From the NCBI RefSeq assembly GCF_027943255.1, contig NC_072897.1, positions 63,016,406 through 63,080,405 on the forward strand: a stretch of 64,000 nucleotides of DNA, read 5' to 3'. How positions within the stretch are numbered: the first letter of the stretch is position 1; each line of letters opens with the position of its first letter. The DNA is from Anastrepha obliqua. Taxonomy: Eukaryota; Arthropoda; Insecta; Diptera; Tephritidae. The position numbers and the translations under genes were made by a program. The notes below the pieces were generated by a model, which was given only the letters and a program-made list of their open reading frames with translations, searched no databases and was not told where the DNA came from. This document shows, piece after piece, positions 20,529 to 31,310 of this stretch.

Positions 20529-22597
20529 GATATATATTATATTATTATATATACACACATGTTTTATTAGCAAAATCAAGCTCCTTTTGCTCAGTCACTA
20601 ACGTAAAGTTATTTGGTATATTAAGCGGATAATTTACAATATTATAATGCGGAGGATACTCTTTATGATGAAATTGGCACTCGTATTCCAGCCCTGCTTC
20701 CCGGTGCACTGGGAGCAAAAAGACCCGAGTGAGTGGACGAAATGAAATATGTTATAACTGATTAGAAAGAAAATGGTTCAAGCTATAGGTTTAGTTCTGC
20801 ATTTAACACTTAAAACAATTTTTGTCGTTATAAAAAGTATTACTCAAGACGTTATTGTCATGCACATTTTTGTTATTGATATAAGAAATAATGTTAATAA
20901 ATTTATTTCTTCTGACATATAATATTATAAATACACTTTTCACTCATACGTGAATAATTTTGAACACATTGTTCCTCGAAGTTTGCCTACCAAATAAATT
21001 AATGCATATTGTATTAAACATTGCTCGTAAACAAGTACTAAATAAGCCTAATATTCGTCTTTTTGCCTTTGTTATAAATACAGTCTGGCTTCTCACGAAT
21101 CACGCGTCGATTAAATTGCTAGATTAAATTGGTTATCATTTTGTTGTACTGCGCTAGTTTTGTAAAATGCCAGCACGTTGTAAAATACGCATGTGTACAA
21201 ATTGATTTATAATTATACAAATTGATTTATAAATGCAATAAATATTAAACTGAGTTCAAAACTAAAAAATTTAAATCATTAATGATTTCAAAAAACTAAA
21301 AAACCTCGATCGGCTGAATGGAGTAATACATAAAGAACATCTCTTTTTATAAATACATAAAAGTTTATTTTTTTACTACCAAGTGCCCCAATCGAGAGCA
21401 GACAACATAGAACTGACGTGGAGCGGCGTATTTTCCCAGAGGAAGTGGGTAGTGGTAGTGCCAAGCGGGCCTATTGTTTAAAATTATATTTCTTCTTATC
21501 TAACTAATATGTATTCCGAATAAGAGTCATATCGGATCATAAATCAATTTTTTGATATATCTTGACTCAAGCGCCACGTAACAGTTCAAACAAACTTTGG
21601 ATTGGATGAAGAATCTTGTCGTGTACGTATATGAACATTCGGTTCAATAAATATTCGAAATAACGAAAAACCCAAATTCAAGCACATGAGGCTTCAAAGA
21701 GTCATCCCAACCAAGACACATTAAATAGGTAGTAGCAGTAGGGCACAATAAACAAGATCAATATATTTTCACTTGCGCTTTTGGTCCCTAGAATGTAAAT
21801 TTCTATAAACATGGATTGACAGTTTAGAGTAATTTAAACGTAATTTGAGAATTTAGAGACCAATATATAGAAAAATTGAAATTCCATTCCTACTGCTACT
21901 ATATACTTAATGTGGTTTGAACCCAATATATCTCAAACATGCTGCTTTGAAAGAGCGGAGTTATTTCCGAGAAAAGTGGAAATATAAAATTGATCGCTCC
22001 AACAAAAAATATTCGTTAAGTTAAAAAAATACGGTGAGGTCTGGAGAAACTCATAAGGTAGAGCTGAACAAATAGTCAAAAACTTTCTCCTAGCTTTTCT
22101 TTTTAAGGATAAATAGAAAGATAAAAAATAATTGCATCAAATGCCAATGATTTTAAACGCAAGCATGGATAACGAATTTTTAAAATAAGCGGTGAAAATA
22201 TGTGACATAATGCTGAACTTGTGCCCCTTGTGACTTTTCCATGACAGAAATACACTCTCAGCTTGTGATCATTGTACACTTATCGAAAAAAAGATTTGGA
22301 TTATGATACTCTTGTGGCATATGAGTGCTTTGTATGTGCGTATATACCTATGTATGGTTTTACTTTTTTAGCGAACAAGATGTTAGTTATCATTTGTTTT
22401 AGAAAGTAAGTAACTACATAAATTTGTAGATAAGTACTTAAGTAACTTACAGTAGTAGCTTTTTCCAAAAACTTGGTGTTCAATAGGTACTTGAATTTAT
22501 TATACATATTAGGTCATAAATCAGAGTGCCTAAAGACGGACTTGATATAAAACAATCTATAAATTGTCACATGTTTGTATGTACGTCCTTACATATA
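20529..22597. other. Largely featureless AT-rich stretch with one exon-like frame and one SINE-like scrap
   Basis: Apart from the exon-like frame at 20567-20722, I see only short open frames without family signature. CTTTTCCATGACAGAAATACA at about 22236 may be a decayed SINE body. 22512-22595 resembles 29359-29460 (GATCAGAGT.CCTAAAGA, ATCACATGTTTGTAT, ACGTCCTTACAT), an unidentified low-copy repeat. Confidence 0.45.
20567..20722 (-). CDS. Candidate internal exon, unknown protein
   Basis: On the minus strand a polypyrimidine stretch ending in CCCAG precedes TGCACCGGGAAGCAGG. The following frame reads HREAGLEYECQFHHKEYPPH, then YNIVNYPLNIPNNFTLVTEQ and KELDFANKT: about 50 codons of ordinary protein composition. 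A GTGTGTATA stretch at the end could be a weak donor. It lies on the same strand as the frame at 19690-19934, with the MITE between them as if in an intron. I cannot name the protein, and the two frames cannot be joined with confidence. Confidence 0.3.
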
Positions 22598-23080
22598 TAG
22601 GGCCCGCCATCTATCGGAACGGATTTGAACTAGGTATTATTTGAAGAATGGTAACACTTAGCTGTCATCTGATTTGACAGAAAATTAGTTTTATTCTTTC
22701 GCTGAACGAAAATGGTTGTGTATACGCTCAAAGAACGCTGGGAAATACTGCGACATTACTTTGAAAATCATGGTAATGTTGCAGAATGTGTACGAAAATT
22801 ACGTACGGCAATGGGAAGAAGAAATGCACCGAATGAAGCGTATGTGCGTTACTTTGCGAAAAAAGTAAGAGAAACTGGGTTGCTTATTGACAAACCAACG
22901 CGTGACCGACCAAAAACCGTGCGTACACCCGAAAATATTGCTGCTGTGGCCGAGAGTGTTCGTGAATGTGTTATGCCAACAAACCAGCAACAATTGATGC
23001 ACTGAAGACCAACATACTCGATGTCATAGCTGAAATACAGCCGCATACAATCGAAAATGTGTTGAAAAATTGGACCGATC

Positions 23081-23940
23081 CACAGTGCGGCCGATTCCCG
23101 AAAAGCTGGTCAAAACTCAAAAAATTAAGTAATTGATTCAAAATTTCTTACTCGGGGGTTGTCGGGGTCGCTGATTACGAATTTGATCTTAAAATTTTGA
23201 AAATCCACCCCCTTCCACCCCTATTGGCCACCCCCTCACGTGAAATAGCGTATATTCTAGAACATAATCAAGATGCATGTTAATTTATGTTTTCAGGGTC
23301 TCTGATTACGAATTTGATCTCAAAATTTTGAAAATCCACCCCCTTCCACCCCTATTGGCCACCCCCTCACGTGAAATAGCGTATATTCAAGAACATAATC
23401 AAGATGCATGTAAATTTAAAAATAGCATAAAAGCCAAGGTAGCAAGTGGTAGCAGCTGAATCTTGTTTTATTCAGTAACCATTACTTTTTTGAGTAACGT
23501 TTAATAGGTTTCAAAGGAGCATATGACGGTGTTGTATTACTATACAGTTTGAAAACTCAAATTTTATAAAAAAAATTGCAAAAGTGTATCTACGTATTGC
23601 TGCAACTAAAAATTTTGTGTCGAGGTATTGATATGTACTAAAGATTTCTCGTATTTTACTAACCTTCCGAAGATGATTCCATTTGGTTTTGTTCAATTTA
23701 CTCCATTACAAAATCTTTCAAATGTGTACAACTTTCACTATTCATCGACAGTAATATGATGCTCAAACGAAGGCCACGTTGCGACTGAAAATACAGAGGA
23801 TACTTAGGGTACAGGACGTTGCTATGAACGGTTTTCACCACTCAAGGCATTACTGTAGCCAACCCAAAGACAAAAAAAACTCTATCTAGAAACTTTTTTT
23901 TTTACTTTTGGCCAGCTTTTTGGGAATCGGCCGCACTGTG
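23081..23940. mobile_element. Non-autonomous Transib-like element (860 bp) with CACAGTG ends
   Basis: The termini are CACAGTGCGGCCGATTCCC and its inverse, extended through AAAAGCTGG(T/C)CAAAA with two mismatches in about 34 bp. A 5-bp duplication CGATC lies at 23076-23080 and 23941-23945. The host mariner frame is restored if the element and one CGATC are removed. A 5-bp target duplication and CAC-type ends are hallmarks of Transib. The first seven bases equal the consensus heptamer of V(D)J recombination signals. A stretch resembling the signal nonamer (TCAAAACTC) follows after 22 bp at the left end. There is no transposase. Confidence 0.7.
23165..23420. repeat. Tandem duplication of about 131 bp inside the Transib-like element
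   Basis: CTGATTACGAATTTGATCT starts at 23171 and recurs 131 bp later. The two units share the GAAAATCCACCCCCTTCCAC and CACGTGAAATAGCGTATATT segments almost without change. Confidence 0.9.
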
Positions 23941-24134
23941 CGATCGTATGGGACGGTGCATGGCTAGCCGGGGTAGCCATATGAATGAAGTTGTATTCCG
24001 GAAGGATTGTACTTCAAAATAAAACAAACAGTTTGGAAAAATATTGAGTAGTTTCTTTTTTATAGCATTTTTAATTCCGTAAAGTTATATGGCGGACCCT
24101 GTACATGTACAATATATATATACTAGCGGACCCT

Positions 24135-24152
24135 CACCCGCTGCGCTGGGTG
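24135..24152 (-). terminator. 3' terminal hairpin of Helitron H1
   Basis: CACCC pairs with GGGTG around a GC-rich loop, close to the CTAG terminus. It marks the transposition stop signal. Confidence 0.8.
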
Positions 24153-24296
24153 AAAGGAAAATATAAATGAAAAGTGTTCTTTGTTTTTTTCTTGTTTCAT
24201 CATTTAATTCATGCTCGGCCATTATTTTGTGACTTATTCTAATAACAATGTTTTATTTATTTTAGTGACTTACTCTAATGATTGTAAACTAACAAC

Positions 24297-26149
24297 TTAT
24301 TCTAAAGCCTTCTGATACACAAAATTTTTGGTTTTATTTTCATGCGGTGTATAAATATAAACTAACGATGGTTTCCCTACTCGAGAACATCCTACATACA
24401 GTTGCCCATGTCCAAAGCATGGATAAGTTAGGTTAATTCCACATAACTGAAGTGTTTGACCTTGAGACTTATTGATTGTAATAGCAAAAGCAAGGCGAAT
24501 GGGAAATAGAAGTCGCTTAAAATCAAAAGGCAAATCTGTTGAAATCATTGGAATGCGCGGAATCAAAACATCTTCACCTTTAAATTTGCCTTTCAAAATT
24601 CTTGCTTCAATTACATTGTTCATTGTCCATTTCACTGCTAATCTTGTCCCATTGCATAGTTTCGGCTGATTGATATTTCGCAACATAATGATCACTGCGC
24701 CGACTTTCAATTGCAAACGATGTGGTGGCAAGCCAGGCAAATTAAGTGAATTGGATTGGATAATTCACTACATCGTCGGGATTAGTGATTGAATCAATTG
24801 ATTTATAGGTGACAACTTCACCTGGAATTTGAGTCAAAATACTGGCATTGATTTCATTGACATCGACATTTTTGGCAGCTAATACCTATAGCTCTCTCGC
24901 TTAGCCAATCTTGATTTCGATAGTTTTGTGCAATATTTGGGAATACATTTTGCATTAATTGTACTCTTGATTCTGTTACGGTACAAAAATTAGTTGGAAG
25001 TGTGATCATGCATGTGTTCTTATTAATTGGCTTTCGTCCATTTCCAATTTGCAACAAATGTTCGGAAAATTCAGCAGCTGTTGGATCATTCTGTAACTGC
25101 ACACGAACATTAGTAGTTAATGTGAGTTTTTGAACATATCTCCACAGATTAGAAGATTTAAGGCACGTTCTCAATTCATCAGCTGCTGTTGATTTGGGAA
25201 TAACAGGCAAAGTTTGTCGAAAATCACCGGCCAATAGAATTAGTGCATCACCAAATATGTTTGTGTTATTTCGAAAATCTTTCAGTGTTCTATTTAAGGC
25301 TTCCAGTGATTTTTTATGAGCCATCGTACATTCATCCCATACAATAATTTTACATGTTTGTAAAACCTTTCCCATTCCAGAATTTTTAGAAATGTTGCAA
25401 GTTGGTTCTTCATTTACTTGCATATTTAATAGTAACTTTAATGCAGAATGTGCAGTGCGACCGCCGTCCAATAAAGTTGTCGCTATTCCAGATGATGCCA
25501 AAGCCAATGCAATATTATTCTGTGATCGAATGGTGGTCAAAATTAACGACAACAAAAACGTTTTTCCAGTCCCACCTGGTGCATCTAAGAAGAATATTGC
25601 TCCTCTTTCATTTGCAACATTGTCTATAATTGTGTCATATGCCTGCCTTTGTTCTGTGTTTAATTTTGGTAGGTTTGTTGTAACAAATGTGTTCAGATCA
25701 TTTCGATCATATTCTTTTTCACGTCGTAATTCTGCATTTTATGCATCATGCATCGGACGATTTGGTGCGATCATACCTAACTCACTCAGAGTTTTATTTG
25801 CAATCATTAGGCAAAAGTCCTCGATTTTAATTAATGCTTCATTATATAATTCATCTGTATAATTCAAATTTGGATTTGCAGTAATGCGACGTACTTGATG
25901 TAGGATATCTTCTGTCATGTATTCTTGGTAAGTACTCCACAATTCTTTTGGGTTTGCTCGGAAACATGTAGCAATAATGATGACAAATAGTGTTCTTATT
26001 TGGTGTGGAGAACTTGTTGCACATGCATCCATAAGAGTTGCATCCCACTGATTATCATTTTCAAGCAAATTCAATTCTTTGCATGCTTGCTGATAAGAAA
26101 AGCAAGCCTCTTTTTTGCCATTCCACAGAATACATGAAACATTGTACAT
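24297..26149 (-). pseudogene. Helitron PIF1-type helicase domain, broken
   Basis: In the order of translation: an accessory region (ACKELNLLENDNQWDATLMD, from about 26100), IEDFCLMIANKTLSELGMIA, a Walker A motif (FLDAPGGTGKTFLLS, about 25600-25560), GRTAHSALKL, Walker B (KIIVWDECTMAHKKSLEAL), and LLAGDFRQTLPVIP. The C-terminal motifs follow (KVGAVIIMLRNINQPKLCNG; AFAITINKSQGQTLQ; GHGQLYVGCSRVGKPS), ending KNFVYQKALE at 24297. The frame is lost around 25740-25600 and again near 24860-24740. In an intact Helitron this would be the 3' half of one RepHel protein that unwinds the donor strand. Confidence 0.92.
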
Positions 26150-27694
26150 CTCCGTAAACTTTATGTTTTACAATGAAATCCATTAGAGACTGTAGCTTTC
26201 GTCTAAACACTCTTGCAGTAATGTCATGCCTATCAGTAGCTGATTGCCCAGTATATAAATGATTCTTAATATCATCCCATTTCGGATTGCATGTGAAAAT
26301 TATGAATAAGTCGGGTCGACCATAATTTCTGACATAACACATTGCATCTTGGGCGTATTCATGCACATGCCTTGGACTGCCTGTATACGATGAAGGTAAT
26401 ATTACCATTTGACCAATGTTATTAACGTTGATATCTTTGTTAATTGCATCTCGTAAATGTATGTATTCGTCACAACGTAATTTTCTTTGGTTGAATCTAA
26501 TGTAATTCGATCGTTCTGTTTCTATTTTCCCATACATGTCAACAATATACTGATGAAATAATTTACGACATTTTAAAATGTGATTCTCTTGATTTTCTCT
26601 TATCATGATTCTGTATGCATAATAATTCATTGCGCTTACAGTTTTATTTGTTTCTTGACCATTTGCTGGATTTATTTGTTGTATATCAATCGAATAATCA
26701 TATTCACCACGACAAAACATAAGAGGATATTGTAATGCATCATATTTTCGATGCGTTTTATTAACACGTTGCAGTGTATCATTTCTTCTTTGCAAAACAA
26801 TATCTTTTGGTTGAAATTCATCTCCAGATATCGCAATTGCAACCTCGTTGCTTGAAGTTGGTTGATCGTATTTTCCACGATGTTCGCCGGTAGGCGTTTT
26901 ATTTGCATCAATTTTAATTTTATGATTATCAGATGACAATCTTTCGACTGTTGTTTTAAAACTTTGCACCAAAACATTGTGTGTGTGTAATAAATCTTGT
27001 AACTCTCTCGTAATGACCCTGTTTATATTTCTGGAAAATGCACACCGTGCTTCAAGTTCATCATCGTTGTCATTAATGAAATAAATTTGCAAAAATTTTG
27101 ACTCTTGATCGGGTAGTGGTAGTAATGAACCTATTAAGTGATATGAGTAATGATTCATTAGATGTGTCAGCGAACGTTATTGAACGTTGAAGTTTATGTA
27201 TTACCTTGAACGTTGGCATGAAGTTATCGGTTATAATAGTTCCAGCACCAAAAGATGTCACTTGAAAACATGAATTATATGTGGAAATTTTTTCAAGAAA
27301 ATGTTTGGAATCGGGTGATGTTCCCGATAATAATGTAGCTAATGGTTCGGGTGGATATTGTATGTCTGGTAAACGAACTTTTCCTGCAGCGCAACACATG
27401 CCTGGTGTTTCAGTTTTGAATTTCAATGCTTGACAAAATTTTATCTATACTTCCAATAACAACGTATTTGTGAGATGAATAATCAAGTTATGGATTATAT
27501 TGAAATGCTGCACCATTCAAATTTACAGAATTGATATTTATTGGCCGATTTTGAGAACGTGACCTAGAACGATCTCTTTGTTGACTTAATCTATCAGCAT
27601 GATTTTCCTCACTTTCATTTTGTCTCTGATTTTGCACATTTCTATTGTGACGTGTATTACGTTCGATGTTAGCATGTCTTCTACCTCTTGGCAT
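26103..27694 (-). pseudogene. Helitron N-terminal and Rep region, catalytic core deleted
   Basis: The protein starts at 27694 (MPRGRRHANIERNTRHNRNV). After an in-frame stop near 27487 it continues in another frame with TPGMCCAAGKVRLPDIQYPP and DSKHFLEKISTYNSCFQVTS, then from 27158 with HLIGSLLPLPDQESKFLQIY. The Helitron-like N domain is well preserved up to HEYAQDAMCYVRNYGRPDLF and FMYSVEWQKRG near 26105. There the sequence jumps straight to the helicase accessory region. The expected next residues, the histidines of the HUH nuclease, and the later tyrosine motif are absent. The copy cannot nick DNA on its own. Confidence 0.9.
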
Positions 27695-28856
27695 TTCTTT
27701 TAACGAATCAAAGTGGTCTTCTTTATGTCACTCTGAGCTCTTGATTGCTACTTTTCTTGTTTTTAAACTGGAATTCAAATTAAGATACTGTTAGCGCCAT
27801 CTTTTAAAAATATAATTGAACTGTGAGCACGCGTTGAAATGAAAATTACACAGAACAGAAATGGGAAATGATCAGCAAAAATAATATATATTTTTGAAAT
27901 TTTTCTATATCTACGGAAAGTGTGAAAACAATCTCTTTTTTTAAATATCTTCAGTAAAAACTTCTAAAATATTAATTATTTTTGCCGATTTCTGTTGTGT
28001 GTATTTATCAAATATTTATTCACTGTTTCACTTGTTATCAATCATTTGCAAAATTAATATATATTTTGTAAATTTTTCGTGAAAAAATCGTTGGAAAATG
28101 TGAAAACAATCTCTTCTCTTAAATATTTCTGACACACTTTTTTTATTTTTTTGGTTGATGCCTGGAAACTGCTTCATTTGAACACTTTACCAAATAAAAC
28201 ACTTTCTTCTTAGTTTTAACTCTTACTTTTACTATGCACTATTACTGATAACCTTTGGTAATCTTCTAAGAAAACGCCCTTGCTTAAGTACTTTTTTAGC
28301 GACGACCTGTTCAGGTTCGTTGAGCTAATGGTTTTGCTTCGGTTATCCCGAAATGTGGGTGTAAAGAAGAAGTATTTAAGCAAAGTGTTAAGTTAGTCAC
28401 AGCAGCATTGTGTTACGATTAATGATTGCAGGCGGTCAGCTACAGGTGTGCCTGCTAATTTGAATGTTTCTATTCTATGCGAATGCAGGCGTGCAGCCAC
28501 TGCTGTATAAATATATGTATATGTATGTATGTTTGCATTCCATTGAAATGTATGTAATGGAATGAAAATTTAGGCATAAATACTGCTGCGTTAACTTGTA
28601 CATATGTGAGTACAATGTACGCTCCATGCAACCGTTTACAATAACAACCACACGCGTAAAAAGAACGCTGCCTCGTGTATACTTTGTGTTGACGAAGAAG
28701 TAAAGGAGATTTTAAGCAAACATAGTTACAAACCTTCTCCACATGTGTCTCTTCAATGTGGCAAAGTTTGGTTAAAATCGGTTGAGCCATTCTGCGTAAA
28801 GTTCATCACAACGTGAAAAACGGCTGAATTTTTATATAGGTATATAGATATACCTA

Positions 28857-29159
28857 TAATTGGCGCTTACGCCCTTTTTGGGTGTTTGGCCGAGCTCCTT
28901 CTCCTATTTGTGGTGTGCGTCTTGAAGTTATTCCACAAATGGAGGGACCTACAGTTTCAAGCCGACTCCGAATGGCAATATGTTTTATGGGGAGCTTTTT
29001 GATGGCAGAAATACACTCGGAGGTTTGCCATTGCCTGCCGAGGGACGACCGCTATTCGAAAAAAACGTTTCTTCATTTTGGTGTTTCACCGAGATTCGAA
29101 CCTACGTTCTCCCTCCGAATTCCGAATGGTAGTCACGCATCAACCCATTCGGCTACGGC
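28857..29159 (-). mobile_element. tRNA-derived SINE, copy 3
   Basis: Reverse-oriented copy beginning 9 bp after the Helitron H1 terminus. The body is complete; the head ends CCCATTCGGCTACGGC, with B box (GATTCGAACC) and A box recognisable. Target duplication unclear. Confidence 0.88.
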
Positions 29160-30439
29160 TACATATGTTATGCTTCCGCGACACGCTCATGCATGCGTGT
29201 CCAGCAACTTATATGTGTGCGTGTCGGGTGCAAAACGCTAATATCTAAATTTTTTGATTTTCTTCATGCAAAAGTCGACAACAAGTATGTGTGACACGAA
29301 GCAAGTACGTGTGTTACCCGAGTCGCCGAAGCATTCGGGTTTTCTGGGCTATTAACATGAAGATCAGAGTACCTAAAGATGGACTAGATATGGACTAGAT
29401 GGACTAGATATCTATAAGTTATCACATGTTTGTATAAACGTCCTTACATGTCCATATGTACATATATGTACATCAATCCTATACTTTCGCTGAAAACATG
29501 TATGTATGCACAAGCTACTTTTTCTGGATGCATCTCCTTGTTCTCTTAATTTTTTTTTTTTTTTGAGATCTGATATTGTTGTTGTTTTTACTTTTCGTCT
29601 TTATTTATATTATATATTGTAATAAACAGTACTGAAACAGAATTTTTTGTATACATACTTCGTAGCTGCTACTTGTGGTTGCTAGCGCAGTTACCTATGT
29701 AGTGTATGTAGTGAAAAAGAGCGCGAAAAGCCTTGGTCGGTGGGCGCGTAATAGCAAGAGGAAACAGGAGAACAGTATCTGAACACGTGTGAAAGGCTAG
29801 TATCGCATTATTACTATGCTATTGAGAGCTCCCACCACAACTCTTAAACGCTTTGAATATTTTTTTAAGCGTGCACTCATGGTGGTACAGATTTTATTCG
29901 TTACTTTGCGTATGTACAAGAATAGAGAATGAGACGAAAAAGTTTTTGCTTGCTTCCACCCACAAGTTTATGGTTCTTAACCAGTTTGATTCCATTTGTA
30001 CTATGTCTCTAATGAGCGTGGGTCATATTGAGAGCATAGTTAGTTAAAATCTCTGCGAAAAGTCTCGCACGTACGCACATATGTATGTATGTATCCGGGC
30101 GGTGCTAAATTCTGTACAATAAAAAAATTCTGTACAGTAAAAATTCTTGGAAAAATGTGAAACAAATTCTAAACAGCCTGAATTCCTATGAGTCATAATT
30201 CTGTAATTTTCAAATTTTTAAAGGCAAAATAATATAGAATTCCTATTTGGGAATTAAAATTCTGTATGCAAACACTTTATACACAATGACAATATGCGAC
30301 GAGACATCCCTTGGACTGTTTGAGGGACAAATTCTGCGGAAGAAGACGTTAGTGAAGGCGAGTATCGCCTTGTAACATGTGTAGAAATAATGCAACGAAT
30401 AAAAATCCAGCGACTCCGTAGGTTAAGTTATATAAACTA
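29160..30439. other. Intergenic stretch without supported genes
   Basis: Contains the low-copy repeat at about 29359-29460, related to 22512-22595, with a local triplication of TGGACTAGAT. A few (ATGT)n tracts are present. The open frame at 29853-30047 has no family signature. Confidence 0.45.
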
Positions 30440-30620
30440 AATGGATACAAATGCACCAGCTCTGATGCGGTACCATCTGGTGGTAGCAGAGGAAGAAGAC
30501 CTTCTTTGCGTGGGAAAGATCACTTGGTGGTTAGCACGAGAGAGAAACGACTGGTGCACTTTGTTAAATTCGGTCGCAATCGCTTAAGCGACTATGTCGC
30601 TAATCAAGAAAAAGGAGGAA
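30440..30620 (+). pseudogene. RTE 3' coding-end fragment
   Basis: AGAGGAAGAAGACCTTCTTT, followed by the TGGGAAAGATCA and CACGAGAGAGAAACGACTGG blocks, matches the last ~60 codons of RTE ORFs (RGRRRPSLRWKDQ...REDDWC), with frame losses. Confidence 0.6.
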
Positions 30621-30806
30621 GGAAAAAATGTATGTTGTTTTCAATGAGAAAAATAGTATTTAGTAATAAATCATAAAGAGAAAAAAAGAATTGATCGATG
30701 CATACCATATACATACATACACTTTCGAAAAGAAATTTGGTAGAGTAGGTAAAGTCAACTTTGACATCAAAATTTACGTCTTAGTTTTTTTATATTATAT
30801 GTACTA

Positions 30807-31003
30807 TATAATTGGCGCGTACACCCTTTTTGGGTGTTTGGCCGAGCTCCTTCTCCTATTTGTGGTGTGCGTCTTGATGTTGTCCACAAATGGAGGGACC
30901 TACAGTTTCAAGCCGACTCCGAACGGCAGATATTTTTATGAGGAGCTTTTTCATGGCAGAAATACACTCGAAGGTTTGCCATTGCCTGCCGAGGCAATAC
31001 TAA
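30807..31003 (-). mobile_element. tRNA-derived SINE, copy 4, 5'-truncated
   Basis: Only the body and tail are present (GGCGCGTACACC to TGCCTGCCGAGG). The tRNA-like head is missing, as in incomplete reverse transcription. Confidence 0.85.
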
Positions 31004-31026
31004 TAGAAATATAATACACTGTCACA

Positions 31027-31130
31027 GTTGTAAACAACCGGAGAAAAGCTAACGATTTTTCATTTCCCCTGTGAATGCCCTGCCCTATGGAAGGTGAGAA
31101 TGGTAACCTGTTACTGGAAGTCAAAACACT
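31027..31130 (+). pseudogene. LOA-type C-terminal scrap
   Basis: TTGTAAACAACCGGAGAAAA, then CCTGTGAATGCCC and CTATGGAAGG, match the end of the LOA element at 37825-37910 (CKQPEKK...CECPMEG), with small indels. Confidence 0.65.
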
Positions 31131-31221
31131 GTCACATATTTTGCATTGCCGTTACGCGATGCTAACGTATGTGCGACTATCGGTCAAAATTAAAAAATCG
31201 ATATACCTATATGTTTCTATA

Positions 31222-31310
31222 TAGGTGGAGAAGGACTTGGCTTCATTTGGTGTGTCCAAGTGGCGCCCGGTCATCGCGCCAATCAAGACGAAGATGTATG
31301 TCAATATATA
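31222..31310 (+). pseudogene. RTE 3' coding-end scrap
   Basis: Reads VEKDLASFGVSKWRPVIAP, matching the 'DLASLGVSNWRRLA' block at the end of RTE ORFs. A closely similar block occurs at 47760-47815. Confidence 0.65.

Larger units (their letters stand above)
22598..24101 (+). mobile_element. rosa-type (DD41D) mariner, internally deleted and split (copy B)
   Basis: The ends are TAGGGCCCGCCAT (left) and, inverted, CAGGGTCCGCCATATAAC (right), each next to TA (22596-22597, 24102-24103). The frame at 22712 starts MVVYTLKERWEILRHYFENH and continues through the helix-turn-helix to NIAAVAESVRECV. It then jumps to the C-terminal part (NILDVIAEIQPHTIENVLKN), so the whole catalytic middle is missing. The last residues (MNEVVFRKD) lie at about 23980-24010, beyond the nested element at 23081-23940. 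Confidence 0.88.
24123..28848 (-). mobile_element. Helitron H1 (4.7 kb), Rep core deleted
   Basis: On the minus strand the element starts with TCTATATACCTATATAAAAA at 28848 and ends with GGGTCCGCTAG at 24123. A hairpin (CACCCAGCGCAGCGGGTG, 24135-24152) stands about 12 nt before the CTAG end. The flanks are A and T, as expected for rolling-circle insertion with no duplication. The interior encodes an N-terminal Helitron protein and a PIF1-type helicase in broken frames. H2 (47964-49562) shares the 5' end nearly base for base and has a similar 3' end. Confidence 0.92.

Noticed and set aside
23081..23940. hAT-type element
   Set aside because: The flanks do not form an 8-bp duplication; the 5-bp CGATC duplication restores the host mariner frame.
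25392..25862. 156-codon plus-strand frame
   Set aside because: Antisense of the Helitron helicase with its Walker motifs.
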